Shown here piece after piece: positions 1-8,803 of a DNA stretch of 64,000 bases (the first letter of the stretch is position 1; the number at the start of each line of letters is the position of its first letter). The DNA lies in assembly GCF_017569205.1 (NCBI RefSeq), contig NZ_CP071870.1, positions 3,100,001-3,164,000 on the forward strand, read 5' to 3'. The notes beneath the pieces were generated by a model. It did no database searches, was not told where the DNA came from, and saw nothing but the letters and a program-made list of their open reading frames with translations. The stretch comes from Propioniciclava sp. MC1595. Lineage in GTDB: Bacteria > Actinomycetota > Actinomycetes > Propionibacteriales > Propionibacteriaceae. A program made the position numbers and the translations under genes.

Positions 1-150
1 CGGTCCCACGTCAGTCCTTGTCAGGTCCAAGACTTGATCTCGCTCGATTCATAAGTGAATGTGTCACAGTCAGGGACGAGTTGCCGCCGATTCGGCCTTC
101 CCGCGGTTGCGGGCGATGATGGACGGACCCCGACACCCCCCGGAGTCCCC

Positions 151-1062
151 ATGAAGAAGCTCCTCGCCGCGCTGGCGGCCATCCCCCTGCTCGCCGCGTG
201 CGCGGTCGCCCCGCCCTCGACCGGCCTCGCCTCGGTGTCCACCCCGGACGCGGCGAGCCCGGCCACCGCCCCACCGCAGCCCGCGGCGTCCGGGTCGGCG
301 ACGCCGAGCGCGACCCCGACCCCCACGCCCGAGCCGATCGACACCACGATCGGGCTGCGCCGGCCCACCTACCCCGAGCACCCGCGGCCGGTCCTGACCG
401 CCGCGCAGGAGGCGAAGTACGGGGCGTGCCTGGACACCACGGTGTCGAACTGGTCGAAGGGTGAGTGCGCGACGCTGCTGCAGAACGACCTGATCGAGCT
501 GGGCTACCTCGAGGGCGAGCCCCAGAAGCGGATCGGCGTCGCTGCGGTGAACGCGCTGCTGCGCTACCAGCGCTCCCGCGAGGTGAACCCCGACGGGTAC
601 GCGGGCGCGCAGACCTGGTACGCGCTGGCGTCCGGGCGCCCGGCCCGCTCGGCCGCCCTCCCCCGCGAGTGCACCGAGATCCCGGGGGTGGTGCTGTGCG
701 TCGACCAGGCCCACTCGACCCTGACCTTCGTGCGCGACGGCGTGGCCGAGAGGACCATCGACGTGCGCCTGGGTGGCTGGACGTCGGACGCCAAGACGAA
801 GAAGTGGCGCCTCTTCCCGACCGCGAACGGCCTGTGGCGGGTCTACAACAAGCACCGCAACCCGAGCTCGCCCACCTACGGAGAGGGCGTCATGCCGTAC
901 TCGGTGATGTTCGACCCGAACATGTACGTGCACTATTCGGCCGACTTCGCCAAGCGCGGGTACAGCCGGTCCAGCCACGGCTGCGTGAACGTCGCCTCGA
1001 AGGACGACGCGAAGTGGATCTTCGACAACACCCCCATCGAGGCCCGCGTCTGGGTCTGGTGA
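151..1062 (+). CDS. L,D-transpeptidase lipoprotein with peptidoglycan-binding domain
   Basis: Predicted 303-aa envelope lipoprotein that would cross-link peptidoglycan stem peptides (3-3 links) or attach partners to them. The first 17 residues are a lipoprotein signal ending in LLAAC, with Cys17 as the lipidated residue. An Ala/Pro/Thr-rich linker follows (about 20-90), then a peptidoglycan-binding-like segment (about 105-180), then a YkuD catalytic domain whose SHGCVN motif gives His276 and Cys278 near the C-terminus. The ATG at 151 is chosen over the upstream start at 55 because only it places the lysines and hydrophobic stretch of the signal peptide at the N-terminus. The gene appears to stand alone. 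The family is clear; the exact cross-link made is not visible. Confidence 0.9.
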   Translation: MKKLLAALAAIPLLAACAVAPPSTGLASVSTPDAASPATAPPQPAASGSATPSATPTPTPEPIDTTIGLRRPTYPEHPRPVLTAAQEAKYGACLDTTVSNWSKGECATLLQNDLIELGYLEGEPQKRIGVAAVNALLRYQRSREVNPDGYAGAQTWYALASGRPARSAALPRECTEIPGVVLCVDQAHSTLTFVRDGVAERTIDVRLGGWTSDAKTKKWRLFPTANGLWRVYNKHRNPSSPTYGEGVMPYSVMFDPNMYVHYSADFAKRGYSRSSHGCVNVASKDDAKWIFDNTPIEARVWVW

Positions 1063-1099
1063 CCCCCTGCCGGCCCGCCGAGGTGGCAGGCTGGGCCCC

Positions 1100-1438
1100 G
1101 TGACGGTGCGCGCCCTCCCGGGGCCACGCAGCGAGTGGCTGCTCGACGGCGCGGACGCCCTCGGCCTCACCGAGTGGGTGGTGTCGACGCACTCCGACCC
1201 GGTGGGCGTCCGGCTCGACGGCTACCCGCTCGAGCGCGCCCCGGCCTTCGAGCGCGCGGAACTCCCCAGCGAGGGGATCGTGCGTGGCGCCGTGCAGGTG
1301 CCGGCCGGCGGCCTGCCCGTGGTGTTCCTCAGCGACCACCCCGTGACGGGCGGCTACCCGGTGGTCGCGGTCCTGCCCGAGGCAGAAACGGACCGCCTGG
1401 CCCAGGCGAGGCCGGGCCAGGCGGTCAGGATCGGGTGA
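1100..1438 (+). pseudogene. C-terminal remnant of 5-oxoprolinase subunit C / biotin-dependent carboxylase-like protein
   Basis: The 112 codons match only the last third of the PxpC/KipA (allophanate hydrolase subunit 2-like) family: a SEGIVRGAVQVPAGGLPVVF stretch followed by TGGYPVVAVL is that family's C-terminal signature. Full-length members are about 280-330 aa, so the N-terminal two thirds is missing, and no PxpA or PxpB partner lies nearby. A GTG start with a CAGGCT box 7 nt upstream could still allow expression, so a small functional protein cannot be excluded. The stop codon abuts the convergent ptsH stop with no gap. I infer a deletion remnant. Confidence 0.7.
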
Positions 1439-1705
1439 TCAGGCGTCGAGGTCCTGCTCGATGAGGGCGGCGATCTTCTCGACGGCCTCCTCGTTGTCGG
1501 ACTCGACGATGACCTCGGAGCCCTTCTCGGCACCCAGGGTCATGATCATCAGGCTGGACGCCGCGTCGACACCCTCGTCGTCGTCGCCACCGACGAGCGT
1601 GAGGAGGATCTCGTCGTCGTAGGCCTCGGCGGCCTCGGCGATGATCGCGGCGGGACGGGCGTGCAGGCCGACGGCCGACCCGACGATGACGGTCTTGCTT
1701 GCCAT
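1439..1705 (-). CDS. ptsH: Phosphocarrier protein HPr
   Basis: An 88-aa HPr, the soluble phosphocarrier between enzyme I and the EIIA domains. His15 in VGLHARPA is the phosphorylation site. The regulatory-serine region is present as DAASSLMIMTLG with Ser50/Ser51, but whether a kinase uses it cannot be judged here. The length is normal for the family. It is the last gene of a minus-strand group fruK-fruA-ptsH, 27 bp after fruA, and has its own strong ribosome-binding site (AAGGAG) before ATG. Both fructose PTS enzymes and enzyme I lie within 6 kb, so this is probably the general HPr of the cell. Confidence 0.95.
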   Translation of the reverse strand: MASKTVIVGSAVGLHARPAAIIAEAAEAYDDEILLTLVGGDDDEGVDAASSLMIMTLGAEKGSEVIVESDNEEAVEKIAALIEQDLDA

Positions 1706-1732
1706 GTGTTTTCTCCTTTGTGGTGTGAGCCG

Positions 1733-3787
1733 TCAGGCGTTGACGGCGGCCTTGTTACCGAGGAACTGCTTCGCTGCGATCACAGCCACCGCACCGACGA
1801 TCATGCCCGCAACGATAGCGATGATGAAGCCGAGCAGGTTCTGGATGGCGAACGCGACGAAGATGCCGCCGTGCGGGGCGCGGCTGCCGACGCCCAGGGC
1901 CATCGACAGCGCACCGGTGACCGCGCCACCGAGCATCATGCTGGGGATGACCCGCAGCGGGTCGGCCGCCGCGAACGGGATGGCGCCCTCGGAGATGAAG
2001 GCGGCGCCCAGCAGCCACGCGGTGCGGCCGTTCTCGACCTCGCCCTTGCTGAACAGCTTCTTGCGCAGGGTGGTGGCGAGCGCCATGGCGAGCGGGGGCA
2101 CCATGCCGGCGGCCATGACCGCGGCCATCACCATGAAGGATGCCTCGGTCTGGGCCGACAGCCCGGCGGTGGCGAACAGGTAGGCCGCCTTGTTGACGGG
2201 GCCACCCAGGTCGAAGCACATCATCAGGCCGAGCACGACGCCGAGCAGCACCACGGAGCCGCCGGTCATGCCGCCGAGGCCGTCGTAGAGCGCCGTCGTG
2301 AGCGCGGCGAGGGGCTTGCCGAGCAGCATGTACATCAGCGCGCCGGTGAGGAAGGTGACCACGAGCGGGATGATCGCGACGGGCATGAGGCCGGCGAGCC
2401 AACGCGGCACGGAGAAGGTGGTCAGCCACAGGGCGAGCAGGCCCGCCACGATGCCGGTGACCAGGCCACCGAGGAAGCCGGCACCCAGTGCCACGGAGAT
2501 GGCGCCACCGACGAAGCCGGGGGCGATGCCGGGGCGTCCGGCCAGGGAGTAGGCGATGTAGCCCGACAGGGCCGGCACCAGGAAGCCGAACGCCGCCCCG
2601 CCGATGAGGAACATGATCGATCCCAGCCACGTCAGGAGCCCCACCCCGGGGCCCATGGCGTAGGCGAGCTGGCCGTAACTGCCCGCCGCCGCGCAGGTGG
2701 CGGCGTCAGCGCCGCCCGCCCACGCGGGCAGGTTGGCGCAGTCGGGGGCCAGTGCGACGTCGTACCCGGCGAACAGGAAACCCAGGGCGATCAGGAGTCC
2801 GCCGGCGGCCACGAAGGGCAGCATGTAGGACACGCCGGTCATCAGCGCCTGCTGGATCCGCTTGCCCCAGCCGAGCTGGCTGCCGCCCGCGGCGTCCGGC
2901 GACGCCGTGGACGCCGTGCCCGAGACGCGGTGGGCGTTGGGGTTGGTCGAGGCGGCGACGGCCTCCTCGACCATCTTCTTCGGCTCGTTGATCGCCCGCT
3001 TCACGCCGGACTCGATGACCGGCAGGCCGGCGAAGCGCTCCGGTTCCTTCACGCCGACGTCCGTGGCGAAGATCGCGGCCACGGCGTTGCGGATCGTGTC
3101 GGCGGGCAGCGGCGTGACGCCGCCCGAGCCCTGCGTCTCGACCTGCACGTCGTAGCCCAGCTCCTCGCCGGCGGCGACGAGCGAATCGGCGGCCATGTAG
3201 GTGTGCGCGATGCCGGTCGGGCACGCGGTCACGGCCACCAGCACGGGCCGGGTCGCCGACTCGGACGCCGCGGGTGCGGCTGCTGCGGTGGCGACGGTCG
3301 CGGTGGCAGCGGGTGCCGAGGCGTCCGCTGCGGGCTTCGCCGGCGGGTTCACCACGGCGTCCACGAGGGCCACGACCTCCTCGCGGCTGCCGGCCGAACG
3401 CAGGGAGGCCAGGAAGTCCTTCTTGACCAGGGCGCGGGCGAGCTTCGTGAGCAGCTTGAGGTGGTCGGCGTCGCCGTCGGCGGCCGCTGCGATCAGGAAC
3501 ACGAGGTCGGCCGGTCCGTCCTTGGCGCCGAAGTCGACCGGGTTCGAGAGCCGGGCGAAGGCCAGAGAGGCCTGGGACACCGCCGCCGAGCGGCAGTGCG
3601 GGATGGCGAAGCCGCCGGGCAGGCCGGTGGCGGCCTTGCCCTCGCGGTCGAGGGCGTCGGCGGTCAGGCCGGCGGCGTCGGCGCGACCGGCGGCCTCGAC
3701 GATGCGGGCGAGCGAGGCGATGACCTCGTCCTTGGTCGAGCCCAGGTCGGCGTCGAGGGCGACCAGCTCGTTGGTGATGAGTTGCAT
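1733..3787 (-). CDS. fruA: PTS fructose transporter subunit IIABC
   Basis: A 684-aa membrane permease that takes up fructose and phosphorylates it to fructose 1-phosphate. Order of domains: IIA at about 1-150 with phospho-histidine His64 in FAIPHCRS; an Ala/Pro linker; IIB at about 180-280 with phospho-cysteine Cys189 in VTACPTGIAHTY; and IIC with about eight to ten membrane spans from about 325 to the end. The reading frame continues upstream to 3925, but the ATG at 3787 follows a GGGAGA ribosome site and begins the normal IIA sequence MQLITNELV. It lies 23 bp after fruK and before ptsH, so the three are probably cotranscribed. Family and substrate class are clear. Confidence 0.95.
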   Translation of the reverse strand: MQLITNELVALDADLGSTKDEVIASLARIVEAAGRADAAGLTADALDREGKAATGLPGGFAIPHCRSAAVSQASLAFARLSNPVDFGAKDGPADLVFLIAAAADGDADHLKLLTKLARALVKKDFLASLRSAGSREEVVALVDAVVNPPAKPAADASAPAATATVATAAAAPAASESATRPVLVAVTACPTGIAHTYMAADSLVAAGEELGYDVQVETQGSGGVTPLPADTIRNAVAAIFATDVGVKEPERFAGLPVIESGVKRAINEPKKMVEEAVAASTNPNAHRVSGTASTASPDAAGGSQLGWGKRIQQALMTGVSYMLPFVAAGGLLIALGFLFAGYDVALAPDCANLPAWAGGADAATCAAAGSYGQLAYAMGPGVGLLTWLGSIMFLIGGAAFGFLVPALSGYIAYSLAGRPGIAPGFVGGAISVALGAGFLGGLVTGIVAGLLALWLTTFSVPRWLAGLMPVAIIPLVVTFLTGALMYMLLGKPLAALTTALYDGLGGMTGGSVVLLGVVLGLMMCFDLGGPVNKAAYLFATAGLSAQTEASFMVMAAVMAAGMVPPLAMALATTLRKKLFSKGEVENGRTAWLLGAAFISEGAIPFAAADPLRVIPSMMLGGAVTGALSMALGVGSRAPHGGIFVAFAIQNLLGFIIAIVAGMIVGAVAVIAAKQFLGNKAAVNA

Positions 3788-3810
3788 GGTGGGTCTCCCG
3801 ATGAGATGGG

Positions 3811-4797
3811 TCAGGGGATCTCGACGACCTGGCAGCCTTCGGCGGGCAGGTCGCGAGTTATGGGAAGGGTGGTGCCGGGGAGGGACGCTGCGGCCGACCC
3901 GTGGGCGACCGCGGCGGCGAGGCACTCGGCGGGGGATCCCCCGCCGACGGCGGCGAGGATGAATCCGGCGACCGAGGAGTCGCCGGCGCCCACGGTGGAC
4001 CGGACGACGACGGCGGGCGCCCGGGTGTACCAGGCCCCCTCGGCCGTGGCGAGCACGGCACCCGAACCGCCGAGGGTCACGAGCACGTTGGAGATGCCAC
4101 GGGCCCGGAGGGCGTGCGCCGCGGCGACGATGTCGGCCACGTCCCCGCGTGCGGCGGCCGCCTCGAAGGCGGCCGCGTCCCCGCCCGTGAGCTGGGCGAG
4201 TTCGTCGGAGTTGGGCTTGATCAGGTCGAACGCCGCGTCGGGCAGGGCTGCGAGCACGGCATCCAGCGCCGCGTCGGAGGTGTCGATCGCGACCTTGCAG
4301 CCGAGTCGGGTGAGCCGACGGGTGAGGTGGGCGTACCAGTCGTCGGGGGCCCCGGGGGGAAGGGACCCCGACAGGGCCACCCAGGCGGCACCCTCGGCCT
4401 CGCCGAGGAGGGTGGACGCGGCGGCCTCGAGGTCGTCGGGCGTCAGGGTCGGGCCGGGCTCGTTGACCTTGGTGGTCGTGCCCGACGGCTCGGTGATGGT
4501 GGTGTTGGTGCGGGACCGGTGGGCACCGTCGGCGGCGGCCACGGCCATGGCGGAGGGGAGGTCGGCGAACAGCATCGTCTGGTAGGCGTCGTCGGTGAAC
4601 GGAAGCACCGCCACGGTCTCGATGCCGGCTGCGGCGAGGACCCGGGCGACATTGATGCCCTTGCCTGCCGCCTGTTCGGTCGCTGACGCCGCGCGCTGCA
4701 CCTCGCCACGGGCCAGGGGCCCGTCGAGGAGCACCGTGCGATCGGTGCTGGGGTTGGCGGTGAAGGTGACGACCCGGCCCTGCGTCGTGCTGTCCAT
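3811..4797 (-). CDS. fruK: 1-phosphofructokinase
   Basis: A 328-aa PfkB-family sugar kinase expected to convert fructose 1-phosphate to fructose 1,6-bisphosphate in the cytoplasm. The N-terminal TFTANPSTDRTV and AAGKGINVARVL are the sugar-binding signatures of the 1-phosphofructokinase/tagatose-6-phosphate kinase branch. The C-terminal VGAGDSSVAGF is the PfkB motif carrying the catalytic aspartate. The start at 4797 has an AGGAGGGG ribosome site. Its own promoter, with a DeoR-type half-site between -35 and -10, lies in the gap to fruR. Adjacent fruA makes fructose 1-phosphate the obvious substrate. Confidence 0.93.
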   Translation of the reverse strand: MDSTTQGRVVTFTANPSTDRTVLLDGPLARGEVQRAASATEQAAGKGINVARVLAAAGIETVAVLPFTDDAYQTMLFADLPSAMAVAAADGAHRSRTNTTITEPSGTTTKVNEPGPTLTPDDLEAAASTLLGEAEGAAWVALSGSLPPGAPDDWYAHLTRRLTRLGCKVAIDTSDAALDAVLAALPDAAFDLIKPNSDELAQLTGGDAAAFEAAAARGDVADIVAAAHALRARGISNVLVTLGGSGAVLATAEGAWYTRAPAVVVRSTVGAGDSSVAGFILAAVGGGSPAECLAAAVAHGSAAASLPGTTLPITRDLPAEGCQVVEIP

Positions 4798-4826
4798 GTC
4801 CCCTCCTGTGGGGTTGCGTTGTTGTA

Positions 4827-4856
4827 TTTATACCTGCGTTTACGTGGGTCTTGCAA
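4827..4856 (-). promoter_or_regulatory. fruK promoter with embedded FruR half-site
   Basis: Reading the minus strand, TTGCAA (4856-4851) and TATAAA (4832-4827) are 18 nt apart. The spacer holds CCCACGTAAA (plus strand TTTACGTGGG, 4839-4848), the same half-site type seen in the fruR promoter. This placement would block RNA polymerase when occupied. The -10 is about 30 nt upstream of the fruK ATG. Inference from sequence only. Confidence 0.6.
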
Positions 4857-4870
4857 GTGGCGCGGGCAAA

Positions 4871-4890
4871 GATTATGTGACTTTATGTGG
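4871..4890. promoter_or_regulatory. Tandem DeoR/FruR-type half-sites upstream of fruK
   Basis: Two direct 10-bp repeats, GATTATGTGA and CTTTATGTGG, lie end to end; on the minus strand they read CCACATAAAG then TCACATAATC. They resemble the half-sites inside the fruK (CCCACGTAAA) and fruR (TCAACGTAAA) promoters. DeoR-family regulators commonly bind direct repeats of this kind, and fruR is the adjacent gene. Confidence 0.55.
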
Positions 4891-4926
4891 TTTCGGTGGC
4901 GTTGGTTCCGTGTCGGGCCGCCGAAA

Positions 4927-5694
4927 TCAGGCGAGCTCGACCCGCAGGCCGGCCGTTCGGAGCGCGGCGACGGCGGCCGGGGCGAGGGCCCGGTCGGTCA
5001 CGAGGGCGTCCACGTCGTCGAGGCCGGCGAACGAGATCAGGTGGTCGCTGTCGTGCTTGGAGGCGTCGCTGAGCACGACCACCTCCCGGGCGCACGCCAC
5101 CATGGCGCGCTTGACCGCGGCCTCGTGCGCGTCGGGGGTGGAGAAGCCGTGCTCCACCGAGAACCCGTTCGTCCCGAGGAACGCCACGTCGACGCGCAGG
5201 CGCGTCAGGGTGTCGATGGCCGAGGCACCCACGACCGCCTGGGTGATCCCACGCACCTGGCCCCCCAACAACCAGACCTCGGGCCCCTCCCGCTCCGACA
5301 GTTGCAGGGCCGTGGGCACGGAGTTGGTCACCACCAGCGAGACGGAGGGGGGCAGGAGAGTGGCCAGACGCCCCGTCGTCGTGCCGCCGTCGAGCAGCAC
5401 GGTGAGGCCGTCGCGCTGGGGCAGCAACTCGACGGCGCGCTGGGCGATCGCCTGCTTCTCGGTGGTCGCCGCCACCTGCCTGGCGGGCATGGGCGCCTCG
5501 GTGAGGCGCAGCTTCTCCGCCGGCACCGCTCCCCCGTACACACGGCTCAACAGCCCCTTGGCGGCCAGGGCGTCGAGGTCGCGACGGATGGTCTCGGCGG
5601 TGACGTCGTAGCGAGCCGCGAGCTCGGCCACCGCCACTCGCCCCATCTCACGGGCCCGCGTCACGATCTCGTGCTGGCGTTCCTCCGCGTACAT
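4927..5694 (-). CDS. fruR: DeoR-family transcriptional regulator of the fructose operon
   Basis: A 255-aa DeoR-type repressor. The N-terminal helix-turn-helix (about 1-57) contains the family pattern VTAETIRRDLDAL followed by RVYGGAV. The remainder is the sugar-phosphate-sensing domain (DeoRC), with the LDGGTTT loop. The start at 5694 is preferred over the longer frame from 5784 because it has a GAAGGAG ribosome site and begins exactly at the conserved MYAEERQHEIV. It lies upstream of fruK on the same strand and divergent from ptsI. The effector is probably fructose 1-phosphate or another sugar phosphate (inference). Confidence 0.9.
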   Translation of the reverse strand: MYAEERQHEIVTRAREMGRVAVAELAARYDVTAETIRRDLDALAAKGLLSRVYGGAVPAEKLRLTEAPMPARQVAATTEKQAIAQRAVELLPQRDGLTVLLDGGTTTGRLATLLPPSVSLVVTNSVPTALQLSEREGPEVWLLGGQVRGITQAVVGASAIDTLTRLRVDVAFLGTNGFSVEHGFSTPDAHEAAVKRAMVACAREVVVLSDASKHDSDHLISFAGLDDVDALVTDRALAPAAVAALRTAGLRVELA

Positions 5695-5755
5695 GAGCAC
5701 TCCTTCGTGCAATCGGGCGGGCGATCCCACTCGAACGGGCATGAATCCTGCTTGC

Positions 5756-5784
5756 TGTATACTGATTTTACGTTGACTTGGCAA
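5756..5784 (-). promoter_or_regulatory. fruR promoter with embedded operator half-site
   Basis: On the minus strand TTGCCA (5784-5779) and TATACA (5761-5756) are 17 nt apart, and the spacer carries TCAACGTAAA. This repeats the arrangement of the fruK promoter and suggests autoregulation. The block is flanked by a TGCTTGC / GCAAGCA inverted repeat (5749-5755 and 5781-5787). The divergent ptsI message must start nearby, so one operator may serve both. Confidence 0.6.
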
Positions 5785-5838
5785 GCATTGTGCGCGAGGA
5801 TGGGCCGGACAACCTCAGGCCTCACCGTGGAGGAACCC

Positions 5839-7503
5839 ATGCAGCAGCAGACCGTCCGAGGCACCGGTGTGGTCGCCGGGTACGCCTACGCCCCCGTCGC
5901 CTGGACGCGCCCGGCCCCCGTGCCGCCGGCGTCGACCACCGTGGTGGGTGAGGACGACCGGCCCGGCGAGGTCGAGCGCTTCAAGGCGGCCGTCGAGACC
6001 GTCGCGAACCGTTTCGCCGACCGGGCGTCCACCGCGACCGGCGTGGCCTCCGAGGTGCTGGGCGCCACCGCCGCCCTCGCGCGCGACCGGGGCTGGAGCC
6101 GGGCGGCCACCAAGTTGATCAACGCGGGCACGTCGGCCGAGGGTGCCACCACCCAGGCCATCGGCCAGTTCGTCGCGCAGTTCGAGAAGCTGGGCGGGCT
6201 GATGGCCGAGCGCACCACCGACCTGAAGGACATCCGCAACCGAGTGGTGGCCGAGCTGATGGGCCTGCCCGAGCCAGGCGTCCCGAAGCCGACCTCGCCG
6301 GTCATCCTGTGCGCCGAGGACCTGGCCCCCGCCGACACCGCCGGCCTCGACCCGACGATGATCCGCGCCCTCGTGACGCGCCTGGGTGGCCCGACGAGCC
6401 ACACCGCGATCATCGCCCGCCAGCTGGGCATCCCCTGCATCGTCGCGGCGTCCTCGCTCGACACGGTGCCCGAGGGCACGTTGGTGCTCGTCGACGGCAC
6501 GTCGGGCATCATCACCCTGAACCCCGACCCGGCCGAGGCCGACGCCCTGGTCGCCGAGGACGCCCGCCTGCGCGAGGAGATCCGGTCCTGGCGCGGGCCG
6601 GCACAGACCGCCGACGGCACCCACATCCAGCTGCTGGCCAACGTGCAGGACGGCAAGGCCGCGGCCAAGGCGTCCGAGAGCGAGGCCGAGGGCGTGGGCC
6701 TGTTCCGCACCGAGTTGTGCTTCCTCACCGCGCAGACCGAACCGAGCGTCGAGGAGCAGGCGCGCATCTACGGTGAGGTGTTCGGCGCGTTCAGCGGCAA
6801 GAAGGTCGTCGTGCGCACCCTCGATGCCGGCTCCGACAAGCCGGTGCCGTTCGCCAACCACGAGGACGAGGAGAACCCGGCGTTGGGCGTCAGGGGCATT
6901 CGCCTGGGGTGGACGAACCCCGGCCTGGTCGAGCGCCAGCTCGACGCGATCCAGATCGCGGCCGAGGACAACGGGGTCTCCGAGGCGTGGGTGATGGCGC
7001 CGATGGTCGCGACCGTCGACGAGGCCTACGAGTTCGCCCAGCTGTGCCGCGCGCGCGACCTCAAGCCCGGGATCATGGTCGAGGTGCCGTCGGTGGCGAT
7101 GCTGGCCGACCAGTTCCTCGCCGAGGTGGACTTCTTCTCGATCGGCACCAACGACCTGACCCAGTACACGATGGCCGCCGACCGGATGTCGTCGCACCTG
7201 GCGATGCTGACCGACCCCTGGCAGCCGGCCGTGCTGCGGCTGATCCAGCTCACCGCGGCGGCGGGGCAGCGGGGCGCGAAGTCCGTCGGCGTGTGCGGCG
7301 AGGCCGCGGCCGACCCGCTGCTGGCGTGCGTGCTCGTCGGCCTCGGCGTGACGTCGCTGTCGATGGCGACCAACGCGATCCCGGCCGTGGGCGTCCAGCT
7401 GGGCAAGGTCACCCTGCAGCAGTGCCAGGAGGCTGCGATCCAGGTCGCGGCGTCCCGCAACAGCCGCGACGCCAAGGAGCTGGCGGCGAAGCTTCTGGGC
7501 TGA
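5839..7503 (+). CDS. ptsI: Phosphoenolpyruvate-protein phosphotransferase (PTS enzyme I)
   Basis: A 554-aa enzyme I, which autophosphorylates with PEP and passes the phosphate to HPr. The HPr-binding helical domain is N-terminal; the swivelling phosphohistidine domain has GGPTSHTAIIA with His188. The PEP-binding TIM barrel includes the LGVRGIRLGW stretch and the C-terminal GVCGEAAADP motif with Cys486. The frame is open far upstream, but the ATG at 5839 has a GGAGGA ribosome site and gives the normal length and N-terminus. It is divergent from fruR, and the shared intergenic region contains a FruR half-site. Confidence 0.95.
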   Translation: MQQQTVRGTGVVAGYAYAPVAWTRPAPVPPASTTVVGEDDRPGEVERFKAAVETVANRFADRASTATGVASEVLGATAALARDRGWSRAATKLINAGTSAEGATTQAIGQFVAQFEKLGGLMAERTTDLKDIRNRVVAELMGLPEPGVPKPTSPVILCAEDLAPADTAGLDPTMIRALVTRLGGPTSHTAIIARQLGIPCIVAASSLDTVPEGTLVLVDGTSGIITLNPDPAEADALVAEDARLREEIRSWRGPAQTADGTHIQLLANVQDGKAAAKASESEAEGVGLFRTELCFLTAQTEPSVEEQARIYGEVFGAFSGKKVVVRTLDAGSDKPVPFANHEDEENPALGVRGIRLGWTNPGLVERQLDAIQIAAEDNGVSEAWVMAPMVATVDEAYEFAQLCRARDLKPGIMVEVPSVAMLADQFLAEVDFFSIGTNDLTQYTMAADRMSSHLAMLTDPWQPAVLRLIQLTAAAGQRGAKSVGVCGEAAADPLLACVLVGLGVTSLSMATNAIPAVGVQLGKVTLQQCQEAAIQVAASRNSRDAKELAAKLLG

Positions 7504-7509
7504 CGCGGA

Positions 7510-7515
7510 TAGCCT
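7510..7515 (+). promoter_or_regulatory. Leaderless -10 box of mgtE
   Basis: TAGCCT ends 7 nt before the GTG start and no ribosome site is present, so transcription probably begins at the start codon. Confidence 0.45.
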
Positions 7516-7522
7516 CGCCCGT

Positions 7523-8773
7523 GTGACCCTCTCGCCCGACGATCTCGACCGCCTGCCCGCTCGCGACCGCGCGATCGCGTTCCGGATGCTGCCCAAGGGG
7601 CAGGCACTCGAGGTCTTCGAAGCGCTGGACGCCCCCAACCAGGCCGAGCTCGTCCACCTGCTGCAGGCCGACGAGACGGCGGTGTACTTCGCCGAGATGG
7701 ACCCCGACGACCGGGTCGACCTGCTCGACGAACTGCCCGCCACGCTCGCCACCCGCCTGCTCTCGGGGTTGACCTCCGATGAGCGAAACCTGACCGCGAC
7801 GGTGCTGGGCTACCCGAAGGGGTCGACCGGGCGCGAGATGAGTCCCGAGGTCGCGATCGTGCCGCAGGCGATGACCGCGGGCGTGGCACTCACCCGGGTG
7901 CTGGACCGGCTGCACGACTCCGAGACCGTCTACACCATCGCGGTCAGCGACGGCACCCGCCGCCTCGTCGGCGTGGTCAGCCTCCGCGACCTGCTCGCGG
8001 CAGCCCCCGAGACCGCAGTGGCCGACCTCGTCCGGCCCGCCGACAGCGCGCTGGCCACCGAACCCGCCGAGGACGCCGCCCGCCGCTGCGCGGACCGCCG
8101 CCGACTCGCCCTCCCGGTGGTCGACTCCGAGGAGCGGATCGTCGGCATCCTCACCGTCGACGACGCCCTCGAGATCCTCGAGCGCGCCGAATCCGAGGAC
8201 CTCGCGCGCCAGGGCGGCACCGAACCGCTGCACCGCCACTACCTGTCGACGCCCATCCTGAAGGTCGTCCGGTCGCGGCTGGTGTGGCTGCTGGTGCTGG
8301 CGGTCGGGGCGTCCCTGACGGTGCAGGTGCTGGAGGTCTTCGAGAGCACGCTGGCCCAACTGGTGGTGTTGAGCGTATTCATCCCGCTCCTGATCGGCAC
8401 GGGCGGCAACACGGGCAACCAGGCCGCCACGACTGTGATCCGGGCGCTGGCACTCGGCGAAGTGCGCACCCGCGACGTGCTCAAGGTGATGGCGCGCGAG
8501 CTGCTGACCGGCGCCACCCTGGGCTTGGTGCTGGGGGGCCTCGGCTTCGCCATCGCCGGGCTGCTCTACGGCTGGCCGATCGGCAGCGTCATCGGCCTGA
8601 CCCTGTTCACCGTGTGCTCGCTGGCGGCCACGGTCGGCGGCACGATGCCGCTGATCGCCAAGGCGGTCCGCGCCGACCCGGCAGTGTTCTCCAACCCCTT
8701 CATCTCGACCTTCGTGGACGCCACCGGTCTGGTCGTCTACTTCCTCATCGCCAAGGCGATCTTGGGGCTGTGA
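7523..8773 (+). CDS. mgtE: Magnesium transporter MgtE
   Basis: A 416-aa MgtE-type Mg2+ channel/transporter. Residues about 1-110 form the helical cytoplasmic N domain, about 115-230 hold two CBS modules that sense Mg2+, and about 250-416 form the five-helix membrane domain with the conserved IGTGGNTGNQAATTVIRALA pore segment. It is slightly shorter than the usual 440-450 aa, mainly in the N domain. The GTG start at 7523 lies 19 bp after ptsI. No M-box riboswitch fits in that gap. Gating by intracellular Mg2+ through the N and CBS domains is family knowledge. Confidence 0.92.
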   Translation: MTLSPDDLDRLPARDRAIAFRMLPKGQALEVFEALDAPNQAELVHLLQADETAVYFAEMDPDDRVDLLDELPATLATRLLSGLTSDERNLTATVLGYPKGSTGREMSPEVAIVPQAMTAGVALTRVLDRLHDSETVYTIAVSDGTRRLVGVVSLRDLLAAAPETAVADLVRPADSALATEPAEDAARRCADRRRLALPVVDSEERIVGILTVDDALEILERAESEDLARQGGTEPLHRHYLSTPILKVVRSRLVWLLVLAVGASLTVQVLEVFESTLAQLVVLSVFIPLLIGTGGNTGNQAATTVIRALALGEVRTRDVLKVMARELLTGATLGLVLGGLGFAIAGLLYGWPIGSVIGLTLFTVCSLAATVGGTMPLIAKAVRADPAVFSNPFISTFVDATGLVVYFLIAKAILGL

Positions 8774-8803
8774 CGCGCCCGGCCGCTCGGGCAGACTGGG
8801 GGC

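Noticed and set aside
1661-4585. 974-aa open frame antisense to fruA/fruK
   Set aside because: Shadow of two clearly functional PTS genes; composition is Gly/His/Glu/Arg repeats.
7504-7522. Mg2+ (M-box) riboswitch for mgtE
   Set aside because: The gap is only 19 bp and holds a leaderless -10 box.
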